DNA from: Streptomyces sp. ITFR-21 | GTDB lineage: Bacteria; Actinomycetota; Actinomycetes; Streptomycetales; Streptomycetaceae | Length of the DNA stretch: 64,000 bases | Reading direction: 5' to 3' | NCBI RefSeq assembly: GCF_031844685.1 | Contig: NZ_CP134605.1 | Location: 1,397,501 to 1,461,500 of the forward strand | In this document: positions 42,327-51,698 of the stretch, one piece after another | Numbering within the stretch: the stretch's first letter is position 1 | Layout: the number at the start of each line of letters is the position of its first letter | Position numbers and translations under genes: made by a program | The notes under the pieces: model-generated | Told to the model about the DNA's origin: nothing | Database searches by the model: none | The model's input: only the letters and a program-made list of their open reading frames with translations

Positions 42327-43835
42327 GTGACTGTACTGACACTCAGCACCTCCTCCGCCGCGTCGCTGCGCGCGGACGCCGTCGTCGTCGGCGTGGCCAA
42401 GGGTCCCAAGGGCCCGCGACTGGCGCCGGGGGCCGAAACGGTGGACTCCGCGTTCGACGGCAGACTCGCCGCCACGCTGGAGACCCTGGGTGCCGCGGGC
42501 GCCGAGGGCGAGGTGACCAAGCTGCCGGCCCCGGCCGGTGTGAAGGCCCCGGTCGTGGTGGCGGTCGGACTCGGCGAGGCCCCCGAGGACGGTGCCGGGT
42601 ACGACGCCGAGGCGCTGCGGCGGGCCGCGGGGGTCGCGGCCCGCACGCTGGCCGGGGCGAAGAAGGCGGCGTTCGCGCTGCCGGCGGCGGAGGCCGCCGA
42701 CGTCGAGGCGATCGGCACCGGGGCGCTGCTGGGCGCGTACGCCTTCACCGCCTACCAGGCGAAGGACGGCGGCAAGGGCCCGCTGGGCGAGGTGGCGATC
42801 ACCGGCGCCAAGCCGCGCGACAAGGGGCACAAGGCCGCGGCCGAGCGGGCCGCGGCCGTGGGCGTCGAGGTCAACCGGGCGCGGGACCTGATCAACACCC
42901 CCTCCAACGACCTGGACCCGACCGCGTTCGCCGCCGAGGTGGTCGCGGCCGGCAGGGAGTTCGGCCTCAAGGTCGAGGTGCTGGACGAGAAGGCGCTGGC
43001 CAAGGGCGGGTACGGCGGCATCATCGGCGTCGGCAAGGGCTCGGCGACCCCGCCCCGGCTGGTCCGGGTGGCGTACACCCACACCGCGGCCACCCGCACG
43101 CTCGCCTTCGTCGGTAAGGGCATCACGTACGACTCAGGCGGCATCTCGCTCAAGCCGGCCGGCCACAACGAGACCATGAAGTGCGACATGAGCGGCGCCG
43201 CCGCGGTGTTCGCCGCGATCGTGGCCACCGCCAGGCTCGGCCTGGCGGTCAACGTCACCGGCTGGCTGGCGCTGGCCGAGAACATGCCCAGCGGCCGGGC
43301 GACCCGCCCCGGCGACGTGCTGCGGATGTACAGCGGCAAGACCGTCGAGGTGCTGAACACCGACGCCGAGGGCCGGCTGGTGCTGGCCGACGCGCTGGCC
43401 CGCGCGTCGGAGGAGGCGCCGGACGCGATCGTGGACGTGGCGACGCTGACCGGCGCGATGGTGCTGGCACTGGGCGAGGGCCGGTTCGGCATCATGTCCA
43501 ACGACGACGGCTTCCGCAGCGCCGTGCACACCGCGGCGCTGGCCGAGGGCGAGGACTCCTGGCCGATGCCGCTGCCCGCGGCGCTGCGCAAGACCTTCGA
43601 CTCCCCCACCGCGGACATCGCCAACATGGGAGCGCGGATGGGCGGCGGCCTGATCGCCGGGCTGTTCCTGAAGGAGTTCGTCGGCGAGGGCATCACCTGG
43701 GCCCACCTGGACATCGCCGGCCCGGCGTTCCACGAGGGCGCGCCCTTCGGCTACACCCCCAAGGGCGGCACCGGCAGCGCGGTGCGCACCCTGGTCGGGC
43801 TGGCCCGGCGGACCGCCGAGGGCGAGCTGCTCTGA
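42327..43835 (+). CDS. pepA: Leucyl aminopeptidase (M17)
   Basis: This 502-residue cytosolic aminopeptidase has the M17 metal site and active site: FVGKGITYDSGGISLKPAG (Lys and Asp), MKCDMSGAAAV and VLNTDAEGRLVLADAL, with ATLTGAMVLALG downstream. It trims N-terminal residues from peptides using two metal ions and usually forms hexamers. I chose the GTG at 42327 (VTVLTLSTSS); an ATG at 42291 is upstream. A weak AGGA precedes it at about 11 bases. A terminator hairpin follows at 43865-43897. Confidence 0.95.
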   Translation: MTVLTLSTSSAASLRADAVVVGVAKGPKGPRLAPGAETVDSAFDGRLAATLETLGAAGAEGEVTKLPAPAGVKAPVVVAVGLGEAPEDGAGYDAEALRRAAGVAARTLAGAKKAAFALPAAEAADVEAIGTGALLGAYAFTAYQAKDGGKGPLGEVAITGAKPRDKGHKAAAERAAAVGVEVNRARDLINTPSNDLDPTAFAAEVVAAGREFGLKVEVLDEKALAKGGYGGIIGVGKGSATPPRLVRVAYTHTAATRTLAFVGKGITYDSGGISLKPAGHNETMKCDMSGAAAVFAAIVATARLGLAVNVTGWLALAENMPSGRATRPGDVLRMYSGKTVEVLNTDAEGRLVLADALARASEEAPDAIVDVATLTGAMVLALGEGRFGIMSNDDGFRSAVHTAALAEGEDSWPMPLPAALRKTFDSPTADIANMGARMGGGLIAGLFLKEFVGEGITWAHLDIAGPAFHEGAPFGYTPKGGTGSAVRTLVGLARRTAEGELL

Positions 43836-43864
43836 TCGGATGAGAGCCGGGTGAGATCGGTCAC

Positions 43865-43897
43865 GTACGGCCCCGGGTGACATGCCCGGGGCCGTAC
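43865..43897 (+). terminator. Terminator after pepA
   Basis: GTACGGCCCCGGG and its exact complement form a 13-base stem with a 7-base loop, 29 bases after the pepA stop. Confidence 0.75.
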
Positions 43898-43954
43898 GCC
43901 GTGTTCGGACAGCCGGGGCCGGTGGCCCGTCTGCCCCCGAGAAGTGCGAAGATG

Positions 43955-43989
43955 TTGTCTCGGCACGACAGGGCCCCCCTTTGAGACAA
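43955..43989 (+). promoter_or_regulatory. Inverted repeat upstream of lpd
   Basis: TTGTCTC (43955-43961) and GAGACAA (43983-43989) are perfect inverted arms 21 bases apart in the lpd leader region. They could be an operator pair or an mRNA hairpin; no regulator can be named. Confidence 0.4.
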
Positions 43990-44061
43990 AGCGGCCGAAC
44001 CCAAGCCGCCGCCCGGTCATGGTGGACCGGCTCCGGCGAACCCATGCATGGAGGACGTGAC

Positions 44062-45450
44062 GTGGCGAACGACGCCAGCACTGTTTACGACCTAGTGATC
44101 CTCGGCGGTGGCAGCGGGGGCTACGCAGCCGCTCTGCGTGCCGCGCAGCTGGGACTTGACGTCGCCCTGATCGAGAAGAACAAGCTCGGGGGCACCTGTC
44201 TGCACCAGGGATGCATTCCCACCAAGGCGCTGCTGCACGCCGGTGAGATCGCGGACCAGGCTCGCGAGAGCGAGCAGTTCGGTGTACGCACCACTTTCGA
44301 GGGCATCGACATCGCGGCCGTCCACAAGTACAAGGACGACGTGATCGCGGGCCTCTACAAGGGCCTGCAGGGCCTGGTCGCCTCGCGCAAGGTGACCTAC
44401 ATCGAGGGCGAGGGCCGGCTGTCGTCGCCGACCTCGGTCGATGTGAACGGCCAGCGGGTCGAGGGCCGCCACGTGCTGCTCGCGACCGGTTCCGTACCGC
44501 GCTCGCTGCCGGGCCTGGCGATCGACGGCGACCGGATCATCTCCTCCGACCACGCCCTGGTGCTCGACCGGGTGCCGAAGTCGGCGATCATCCTGGGCGG
44601 CGGCGTGATCGGCGTCGAGTTCGCCTCCGCGTGGAAGTCCTTCGGTACGGACGTGACCATCGTCGAGGGCCTGCCGCACCTGGTGCCGGTCGAGGACGAG
44701 AACAGCTCCAAGCTGCTGGAGCGGGCCTTCCGCAAGCGCGGCATCAAGTTCAACCTCGGCACCTTCTTCCAGGGCGCCGAGTACACCGCGGACGGCGTGA
44801 AGGTGACGCTCGCCGACGGCAAGACCTTCGAGGCGGAGGTGCTGCTGGTCGCGATCGGCCGCGGCCCGGTCTCGCAGAACCTGGGGTACGAGGAGCAGGG
44901 CGTCGCGCTCGACCGCGGCTATGTCCTGGTCGACGAGTACATGCGCACCAACGTGCCGACCGTCTCCGCGGTCGGCGACCTGGTGCCGACCCTGCAGCTG
45001 GCGCACGTCGGCTTCGCCGAGGGCATCCTGGTCGCCGAGCGGCTGGCCGGCCTCAAGGCCGTGCCGATCGACTACGACGGTGTGCCGCGGGTGACGTACT
45101 GCCACCCCGAGGTCGCCTCGATGGGCATCTCCGAGGCCAAGGCCAAGGAGCTGTACGGCGCCGACAAGGTCGTCACCCTCAAGTACAACCTGGCGGGCAA
45201 CGGCAAGAGCAAGATCCTCAAGACCTCCGGCGAGGTCAAGCTGGTCCAGGTGCGCGACGGTGCCGTCGTCGGTATCCACATGGTCGGCGACCGGATGGGC
45301 GAGCAGGTCGGCGAGGCCCAGCTCATCTACAACTGGGAGGCGCTGCCCGCCGAGGTCGCGCAGCTCATCCACGCGCACCCGACGCAGAGCGAGGCGCTCG
45401 GCGAGGCCCACCTGGCCCTCGCGGGCAAGCCGCTGCACTCGCACGACTGA
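44062..45450 (+). CDS. lpd: Dihydrolipoamide dehydrogenase (E3)
   Basis: This 462-residue FAD disulfide oxidoreductase reoxidises dihydrolipoyl groups of the 2-oxo acid dehydrogenase complexes. It has the FAD site VILGGGSGGYAAALRAA, the redox pair GGTCLHQGCIPTKALLH, the NAD site AIILGGGVIGVEFASAW and the active-site base in LIHAHPTQSEALGEAH. The GTG at 44062 has GGAGG 7 bases upstream. It forms an operon with the E2 gene 52 bases downstream. Confidence 0.97.
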   Translation: MANDASTVYDLVILGGGSGGYAAALRAAQLGLDVALIEKNKLGGTCLHQGCIPTKALLHAGEIADQARESEQFGVRTTFEGIDIAAVHKYKDDVIAGLYKGLQGLVASRKVTYIEGEGRLSSPTSVDVNGQRVEGRHVLLATGSVPRSLPGLAIDGDRIISSDHALVLDRVPKSAIILGGGVIGVEFASAWKSFGTDVTIVEGLPHLVPVEDENSSKLLERAFRKRGIKFNLGTFFQGAEYTADGVKVTLADGKTFEAEVLLVAIGRGPVSQNLGYEEQGVALDRGYVLVDEYMRTNVPTVSAVGDLVPTLQLAHVGFAEGILVAERLAGLKAVPIDYDGVPRVTYCHPEVASMGISEAKAKELYGADKVVTLKYNLAGNGKSKILKTSGEVKLVQVRDGAVVGIHMVGDRMGEQVGEAQLIYNWEALPAEVAQLIHAHPTQSEALGEAHLALAGKPLHSHD

Positions 45451-45502
45451 CCCTCATCCACGCCACCCCATTCGCACAGATCCGTGAGGAGCAACCGCAA
45501 CC

Positions 45503-47359
45503 ATGGCGGTTTCCGTAACCCTGCCGGCGCTCGGTGAGAGCGTGACCGAGGGCACCGTCACCCGCTGGCTGAAGGCCGAGGGTGAACACGTCGAGGCCGA
45601 CGAGCCGCTGCTCGAGGTCTCGACCGACAAGGTCGACACCGAGATCCCCTCCCCCGCGTCCGGTGTGCTCGCGTCGATCAAGGTCGCCGAGGACGAGACG
45701 GTCGAGGTCGGCTCCGAGCTGGCCGTCATCGACGACGGCAGCGGCGGCGCCCCCGCCGCCGCTCCGGCCCCGGCCGCCGAACCGCAGCCCCAGGCCCAGC
45801 CGCCGGCGCAGCCCCAGGCCGCCGCGCCCGCCCCGGCGCCCGAGACCACCCCGTCCACCGATGTCCAGGCCCCCGCCCCGGCGCCGACCGCGGAGGCCGC
45901 CAAGGGCGGCAGCGGCGCCTCGGGCACCGACGTGACGCTGCCGGCGCTCGGTGAGAGCGTCACCGAGGGCACCGTCACCCGCTGGCTGAAGCAGGTCGGC
46001 GAGAGCGTGGAGGCCGACGAGCCGCTGCTGGAGGTGTCCACCGACAAGGTGGACACCGAGATCCCGTCCCCGGTCGGCGGCACCCTGCTGGAGATCCTGG
46101 TCCAGGAGGACGAGTCGGCCGAGGTCGGCGCACGGCTGGCCGTGATCGGCGTGGCCGGTGCCGCCCCGGCGGCGCCCGCTCCCGCGGCTCCCGCGGCACC
46201 CGCACCCGCCGCACCCGCACCCGCCGCACCTGCTCCGGCACCCGCGCCCGCCGCCGCGGCGCCCGCCCCGCAGGCCCCGACCCCGCCCGCCCCGCCCGCC
46301 CCGCAGGCCCCGACCCCCCCGGCGCCGCAGCCGCAGGCCGCTCCGGCACCCGCCCCGGCCCCGTCGGCACCCGCCCCGGCGCCCGCGCAGGCCGCGGCCC
46401 CGGCCGCCGTCAACGGCTACGCCGAGGACGGCGCCTACGTCACGCCGCTGGTCCGCAAGCTCGCCGCCGAGAACGGCGTCTCGCTCGGCTCGGTGCGCGG
46501 CACCGGCGTCGGCGGCCGGATCCGCAAGCAGGACGTGCTCGCCGCGGCCGAGGCCGCGGCAGCCGCCGCCAAGGCCGCCGCCACCCCGGCCGCGGCCGCG
46601 CCCGCCGCCGCGCCCAAGGCCGCTCCCGCGGTGTCCCCGCTGCGCGGCCAGACCGTCAAGATGACCCGGATGCGCAAGGTCATCGGCGACAACATGATGA
46701 AGGCCCTGCACTCGCAGGCGCAGCTGACCAGCGTGCTCGAGGTGGACATCACCCGGATCATGCGGCTGCGCAACCAGGCGAAGGCGGACTTCGCGGCCCG
46801 TGAGGGCGTGAAGCTGTCGCCGATGCCGTTCTTCGTCAAGGCCGCCGCCCAGGCGCTCAAGGCGCACCCGGTGATCAACGCCCGGATCAACGAGGGCGAG
46901 GGCACCATCACCTACTTCGACTCCGAGAACATCGGGATCGCGGTGGACTCCGAGAAGGGCCTGATGACCCCGGTCATCAAGGGTGCCGGCGACCTGAACA
47001 TCGCCGGTATCGCCAAGAAGACCGCCGAGCTGGCGGCCAACGTCCGGGCGAGCAAGATCACCCCGGACGACCTGGCGGGCGCCACCTTCACCATCAGCAA
47101 CACCGGCTCGCGCGGCGCGCTGTTCGACACGGTCATCGTGCCGCCGAACCAGGCCGCCATCCTGGGCATCGGCGCGACCGTGAAGCGCCCGGTGGTCGTG
47201 GAGACCCTCGACGGCACGGTCATCGCCGTCCGGGACATGACGTACCTGTCGCTCTCCTACGACCACCGGCTGGTGGACGGCGCCGACGCGGCGCGCTACC
47301 TGTCCGCGGTGAAGGAGATCCTGGAAGCCGGTGAGTTCGAGGTCGAGCTCGGCCTGTAG
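45503..47359 (+). CDS. sucB: 2-oxo acid dehydrogenase E2 with two lipoyl domains
   Basis: This 618-residue dihydrolipoamide acyltransferase has two lipoyl domains (about residues 1-78 and 140-216), each with [14 protein letters not shown] carrying the lipoylated Lys. Ala/Pro linkers separate them from a peripheral-subunit-binding domain ([14 protein letters not shown] ... [11 protein letters not shown]) and a catalytic domain ending [17 protein letters not shown] with the His-Asp pair. Actinobacterial E2 of this type serves the pyruvate and 2-oxoglutarate complexes, so sucB may be a misnomer. GAGGAG lies about 10 bases before the ATG. The two lipoyl domains come from a 417-base direct repeat. 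Strong terminators follow. Confidence 0.94.
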   Translation: MAVSVTLPALGESVTEGTVTRWLKAEGEHVEADEPLLEVSTDKVDTEIPSPASGVLASIKVAEDETVEVGSELAVIDDGSGGAPAAAPAPAAEPQPQAQPPAQPQAAAPAPAPETTPSTDVQAPAPAPTAEAAKGGSGASGTDVTLPALGESVTEGTVTRWLKQVGESVEADEPLLEVSTDKVDTEIPSPVGGTLLEILVQEDESAEVGARLAVIGVAGAAPAAPAPAAPAAPAPAAPAPAAPAPAPAPAAAAPAPQAPTPPAPPAPQAPTPPAPQPQAAPAPAPAPSAPAPAPAQAAAPAAVNGYAEDGAYVTPLVRKLAAENGVSLGSVRGTGVGGRIRKQDVLAAAEAAAAAAKAAATPAAAAPAAAPKAAPAVSPLRGQTVKMTRMRKVIGDNMMKALHSQAQLTSVLEVDITRIMRLRNQAKADFAAREGVKLSPMPFFVKAAAQALKAHPVINARINEGEGTITYFDSENIGIAVDSEKGLMTPVIKGAGDLNIAGIAKKTAELAANVRASKITPDDLAGATFTISNTGSRGALFDTVIVPPNQAAILGIGATVKRPVVVETLDGTVIAVRDMTYLSLSYDHRLVDGADAARYLSAVKEILEAGEFEVELGL

Positions 47360-47388
47360 CCGCCCGGCACGGCCGCTGTACGGCGTCC

Positions 47389-47424
47389 GGCGCCCCCTTC
47401 CCGCCAGCTCGGGAAGGGGGCGCC
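47389..47424 (+). terminator. First terminator after the lpd-E2 operon
   Basis: A 14-base perfect stem GGCGCCCCCTTCCC / GGGAAGGGGGCGCC with an 8-base loop lies 30 bases after the E2 stop. Confidence 0.8.
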
Positions 47425-47432
47425 GTCGTATC

Positions 47433-47462
47433 CCCCGGCGGCCCTCCTGAGGGCCGCCGGGG
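47433..47462 (+). terminator. Second tandem terminator hairpin
   Basis: A 12-base stem CCCCGGCGGCCC / GGGCCGCCGGGG with a 6-base loop follows 8 bases after the first hairpin, forming a double terminator. Confidence 0.7.
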
Positions 47463-47623
47463 CCTTCGGGCGGCGGCCCGGACCGGCCGGTCCGGGGCCC
47501 GGTCCCAGCGCCGGTCCGGGGCCCGGTCCAGCGCCGCGCACGGCCCGGACCCGCCCTGGGTCGAGGCACCCTTGCGGCCTCGTCGTATCGTCTATGTCAA
47601 GCGAACCGGAAGGAGTGCACCCC

Positions 47624-48277
47624 GTGGCCGCTGGTTCCGCTCGGCAGGACGAGGTCCCGCACGTGGTCGTGCACAGTCTGCGCGAACAGATCCGCGAGCA
47701 CATTCTCGAAGGCATCGTCAGTGGGCGGTGGAAGCCGGGCGAGCGGATCGTGGAGCGCCGGATCGCGGTGGAGCTGGCGGTCAGCCAGACGCCGGTGCGC
47801 GAGGCGCTGCGCGAGCTGGAGACGCTGCGGCTGATCGAGTCGGCACCGAACAAGGGGGTGCGGGTGCGCGCCCTGACGGCGGCCGACCTCAAGGAGAGCT
47901 ATCCGGTGCGGGCCGGCCTGGAGCAGGTGGCGGCGGAGCTGGCGGCCGGGCCGCTGGCCGCGGACCCGTCGGCGCTGGAGCGCGAGGTCGCCGCGCTGCG
48001 GGCGGCGGACGCCGCGCTGGACGACGAGGCGCAGTCCCGGCACACCGTGGCCTTCCACCACGAGCTGGTACGGGCGGCGGGCAACGCGGTGCTGCTGCAC
48101 GCGTGGGAGTCGCTGGGCATCGAGGTGTGGACGACCCTGTCCATCCGCTGGCTGAGCCCGGCGCCGCGCGCGTACGCCGCAGAGCACCAGGAGATCGTGG
48201 ACGCCTTCGTCCGCGGCGACCCGGACATCCGCGGCCTGATCAGGTCCCACGTCCTCAGCTGCGCCCCGCAGGTCTGA
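47624..48277 (+). CDS. GntR family (FadR subfamily) transcriptional regulator
   Basis: This 217-residue regulator has an N-terminal winged helix (IVERRIAVELAVSQTPVREA, then LRELETLRLIESAPNKGV) and a C-terminal all-helical FCD effector domain, where His residues such as FHHELVRAAGN and the AEHQEIVDAF segment would bind metal and a carboxylate ligand. Its place directly before aceE makes it a likely regulator of pyruvate dehydrogenase. I chose GTG 47624 with AAGGAG 8 bases upstream; an ATG at 47594 lies too close to the -10 TATCGT (47586-47591). The stop codon falls inside a 20-base tandem repeat. Confidence 0.88.
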   Translation: MAAGSARQDEVPHVVVHSLREQIREHILEGIVSGRWKPGERIVERRIAVELAVSQTPVREALRELETLRLIESAPNKGVRVRALTAADLKESYPVRAGLEQVAAELAAGPLAADPSALEREVAALRAADAALDDEAQSRHTVAFHHELVRAAGNAVLLHAWESLGIEVWTTLSIRWLSPAPRAYAAEHQEIVDAFVRGDPDIRGLIRSHVLSCAPQV

Positions 48278-48624
48278 GGCCGCGCCCGCAGGTCTGAGGC
48301 CGCGCCCGCGGGTCCGGGCCCGGACCGCCGCGCCCCCGGTCCCCGGGCCCTGAGCCCTGAGCCCGGCGGCTCTCGGCCGCCCGCACCGCCGCCGAGCACC
48401 CCGCCGCGCCACCCCCGCGCCCACGCCCCCGCCCACCCCCGCGCCTACCGCCACCCCGAGCCCGGCGGCCTCCGACAGGCCCGTGCCGAGCCCCCCCGGC
48501 AGCTCGCCAAGGCTCGGCAGACCCGCAGCGCCGGGCCCCGCTCTCCACCGTCCGGAGCGGCTGACACTGGGTGCCCCGGCGATTGACACCCCGTGCCGCC
48601 TGCGATGTTTCCTACTGGGAACCA
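48278..48624. repeat. Gene-free region with 20-bp tandem repeat
   Basis: No gene is supported between the GntR stop and the aceE promoter. CCGCAGGTCTGAGGCCGCGC occurs twice in direct tandem from about 48266, the first copy holding the GntR stop codon. The rest is C-rich low-complexity DNA without a clear hairpin. Confidence 0.5.
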
Positions 48625-48654
48625 TTGATCGATCATCGATCGGCGGCGTATCGT
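48625..48654 (+). promoter_or_regulatory. aceE promoter with overlapping palindromic operator
   Basis: TTGATC (48625-48630) and TATCGT (48649-48654) are 18 bases apart. A palindrome GATCGAT-C-ATCGATC (48627-48641) covers the -35 and half the spacer, the classical place for a repressor. The GntR protein encoded just upstream is the obvious candidate. The leader from the start site to the chosen start codon is about 75 nt. Confidence 0.6.
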
Positions 48655-48735
48655 GGCGTACGGAGGGCGAGCCCTGTCATGCCGACTCATCGACTCGCAC
48701 TCCACTCCCTCCCTTCGTTCGGAAGGCGGCACCCC

Positions 48736-51417
48736 GTGCCCGACGACGACGTACGCCGAACCCGGCTGAGTCAGCTCGACCAGATACCGGACCGCGACCC
48801 GGAAGAGACCGCCGAATGGCGCGCCTCGCTCGCGGCCGTCACCGAGGCCGCCGGCCCGCACCGGGCCGCCTACCTGATGCGCCGCACCCTGGAGTCCGCC
48901 GGCGAGGGTGTCGCGCTGCCGCCGCTCCTGGAGACGGAGTACGTCAACACCATCCCCACCGCCGCCGAGCCCGCCTATCCGGGCGACGAGGCACTGGAAG
49001 CCCGGATCACCGCCTGGAACCGCTGGAACGCCGCCGCCATGGTGACCCGCGGCAGCCGCCAGGGCCTGGGCGGCCACATCGCCACCTTCGCCTCGGCCGC
49101 ATGGCTGTACGAGACCGGCTTCCAGCACTTCTTCCGCGGCAAGGAGGGTGACGGCTCCGGCGACCAGCTCTACCTGCAGGGCCACGCCTCCCCCGGTATC
49201 TACGCCCGCGCCTTCCTCGACGGCCGCCTCTCCGAGGCGCAGCTCGACCGCTTCCGGCAGGAGGCGAACGGCGACGGCCTGCCCTCGTACCCGCACCCGC
49301 GGCGGCTGCCGTGGCTGTGGGAGTTCCCGACCGTCTCCATGGGCCTCGGCCCGCTGTCGGCGATCTACCAGGCCCGCTTCAACCGTTACCTGGAGCACCG
49401 CGGCATCAAGGACACCTCGCGCTCCCGGGTGTGGGCGTTCCTCGGCGACGGCGAGATGGACGAGCCGGAGTCGACCGCCGCCCTGGCACTGGCCGGCCGC
49501 GAGGGCCTGGACAACCTGACCTTCGTCATCAACTGCAACCTCCAGCGGCTCGACGGCCCGGTGCGCCCCAACTTCAAGATCGTGCAGGAGCTGGAGGCCC
49601 AGTTCCTGGCGGCCGGCTGGCACGTGGTGAAGGCGCTGTGGGGCGTGGCCTGGGACGAGGTCATCGCCCAGGACCTGGACGGCGCGCTGCTCAGGCGGCT
49701 GCGGAACACCCCGGACGCGCAGTTCCAGACGTACGCCACCCGTGACGCGGCCTATGTGCGCGAGCACTTCTTCGGCGCGGACCCCTCGCTGCGGGCGATC
49801 GGCGCCCGGCTGTCGGACGCCAAGCTGCTGGAGCTGTTCCGGACCTCCCGCGCCGGGCACGAGCCGCGCAAGGTGTACGCGGCCTACCGGGCGGCCGTGG
49901 AGCACAAGGGCGCCCCGACGGTGATCCTGGCGCAGACGGTGAAGGGCTACACGCTCGGCGCCGGCTTCGAGTCGCGCAACGCCAACCACCAGATGAAGAA
50001 GCTCACCGGCGCGCAGTTCCGCACCATGCGCGACCTGCTGGAGCTGCCCATCCCGGACAGCGCGCTGGACGCGGCCGTGGTGCCGTACTGGCACCCCGGT
50101 GAGAACTCCCCCGAGATGCGCTACCTGCGGGAGCGGCGCGCCGCGCTCGGCGGCCCGGCGCCGGCCCGCAAGGTGGTGGCCAAACCGCTGCCGCAGCCCG
50201 CCGCCAAGCCGTTCACCGCGCTGGAGAAGGGCTCGGGCGGCCAGGAGATCGCCACCACGATGGCGTTCGTCCGGCTCATCAAGGACCTGATGCGGGAGAA
50301 GGAGACCGGCCGCCGCTGGGTGCCGATCGTGCCCGACGAGGCCCGCACCTTCGGCATGGAGTCGCTGTTCCCGTCGGCGGGCCTGTACTCGCCCATGGGC
50401 CAGACATACGACCCGGTGGACCGCGACCAGCTGCTGTACTACAAGGAGGCGAAGGACGGCCAGATCCTCAACGAGGGGATCAGCGAGGCCGGTTCGCTCG
50501 CCGACTTCACCGCCGCGGCCACGTCGTACGCCACCCACGGCGAGCCGATGATCCCGTTCTACATCTTCTACTCGATGTTCGGCTGGCAGCGGACCGCCGA
50601 CCAGTTCTGGGCGCTCGCCGACCAGCTGGGCCGCGGCTTCGTGATCGGCGCGACCGCGGGCCGCACCACGATGACCGGCGAGGGCCTGCAGCACGCCGAC
50701 GGCCACTCGCACCTGATCGCCTCCACCAACCCGGCGGCGCTCTCCTACGACCCGGCGTTCGCGTACGAGGTCGCGGTGATCGTCCGCGAGGGCCTGCGGC
50801 GGATGTACGGTCCAAACTCCGAGGACGTCTTCTACTACCTGACGGTCTACAACGAGCCGAAGATCCAGCCGGCCATGCCCGAGGGCGTCGAGGAGGGCAT
50901 CCTCAAGGGCCTGTACCGCTACCGGACGGCCGAGGGCACGGTGGAGACCCCGGCCGACGCGCCGCGGGCGCAGCTGCTGGCGTCCGGCACCGCCATCCAC
51001 TGGGCGCTGGACGCGCAGCGGCTGCTCGCCGAGGACTGGGGGGTGGCGGCCGACGTGTGGTCCGCGCCGTCCTGGACCGAACTGCGGCGCGAGGCGCTGG
51101 AGTGCGACGCGGCCCGGCTGCGCGGCGAGGACCGGGTGCCGTACGTGACCCGGGCGCTGGAGGGCGCGCCGGGTCCGGTGGTGGCCTTCAGCGACTGGAT
51201 GCGGGCGGTGCCGGACCAGATCGCGCCGTGGGTGGAGCAGGACTGGACGTCGGTGGGCACCGACGGTTTCGGCCTGTCGGACACCCGGGACGCGGCCCGC
51301 CGCCACTTCGGGGTGGACCCGCAGTCGCTGGTGGTGCAGACGCTCGCGGCGCTGGCCCGCCGCGGCGACGTCAAGCCCGCCACGGTCAAGGAGGCCGCGG
51401 CGCGCTACGGGCTGTAG
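48736..51417 (+). CDS. aceE: Pyruvate dehydrogenase E1 component (homodimeric)
   Basis: This 893-residue thiamine-diphosphate enzyme decarboxylates pyruvate and acetylates the lipoyl-E2. Features are TRGSRQGLGGHIATFASAAW, LQGHASPGIYARAFLDGRL, the ThDP motif FLGDGEMDEPESTA ... FVINCNLQRLDGPV, and the C-terminal EGLQHADGHSHLIAS with catalytic His residues. Length fits the family. I chose the GTG at 48736 (VPDDDVRRTRLSQLDQ) by homology, with GGAAGG upstream; ATG 48679 would add 19 residues. It follows the GntR gene and is fed by the lpd and lipoyl-E2 products encoded 4 kb upstream. A terminator follows at 51427. Confidence 0.96.
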   Translation: MPDDDVRRTRLSQLDQIPDRDPEETAEWRASLAAVTEAAGPHRAAYLMRRTLESAGEGVALPPLLETEYVNTIPTAAEPAYPGDEALEARITAWNRWNAAAMVTRGSRQGLGGHIATFASAAWLYETGFQHFFRGKEGDGSGDQLYLQGHASPGIYARAFLDGRLSEAQLDRFRQEANGDGLPSYPHPRRLPWLWEFPTVSMGLGPLSAIYQARFNRYLEHRGIKDTSRSRVWAFLGDGEMDEPESTAALALAGREGLDNLTFVINCNLQRLDGPVRPNFKIVQELEAQFLAAGWHVVKALWGVAWDEVIAQDLDGALLRRLRNTPDAQFQTYATRDAAYVREHFFGADPSLRAIGARLSDAKLLELFRTSRAGHEPRKVYAAYRAAVEHKGAPTVILAQTVKGYTLGAGFESRNANHQMKKLTGAQFRTMRDLLELPIPDSALDAAVVPYWHPGENSPEMRYLRERRAALGGPAPARKVVAKPLPQPAAKPFTALEKGSGGQEIATTMAFVRLIKDLMREKETGRRWVPIVPDEARTFGMESLFPSAGLYSPMGQTYDPVDRDQLLYYKEAKDGQILNEGISEAGSLADFTAAATSYATHGEPMIPFYIFYSMFGWQRTADQFWALADQLGRGFVIGATAGRTTMTGEGLQHADGHSHLIASTNPAALSYDPAFAYEVAVIVREGLRRMYGPNSEDVFYYLTVYNEPKIQPAMPEGVEEGILKGLYRYRTAEGTVETPADAPRAQLLASGTAIHWALDAQRLLAEDWGVAADVWSAPSWTELRREALECDAARLRGEDRVPYVTRALEGAPGPVVAFSDWMRAVPDQIAPWVEQDWTSVGTDGFGLSDTRDAARRHFGVDPQSLVVQTLAALARRGDVKPATVKEAAARYGL

Positions 51418-51426
51418 CCCCCCGCC

Positions 51427-51453
51427 CGCCATCCGCCCCTGCGGTGGATGGCG
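51427..51453 (+). terminator. Terminator after aceE
   Basis: CGCCATCC / GGATGGCG forms an 8-base stem, extended inside by CCGC/GCGG pairing, ten bases after the aceE stop. Confidence 0.6.
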
Positions 51454-51463
51454 CAGCGCGGGC

Positions 51464-51514
51464 ACGCAGGGCGACGTACGGTGTCCCACCCGGTCGTCGT
51501 ACGCCGCCCTGCGT
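51464..51514. repeat. Long imperfect hairpin downstream of aceE
   Basis: ACGCAGGGCGACGTACG and CGTACGCCGCCCTGCGT are inverted arms of 17 bases with one mismatch and a 17-base loop. A second hairpin, CGCGGCACC with GGTGCCGCG, follows near 51527. The stacked structures exceed what termination needs. Confidence 0.6.
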
Positions 51515-51698
51515 ATCGCCGGGCCTGCGCGGCACCGGGTGCCGCGTCCGGACGCCCGGAGCGCGTACGGGACACCGGTACCGGGGTCCTGTGTGACACC
51601 TGAGGCAGCGGGGCAGGGCGTGATCCGGCCGGTCACGCGGAATCTGACGTACCGAAAGGGATTGCGGGCGTCTGGCGCCACCGGCTACCGTCCCCCCG

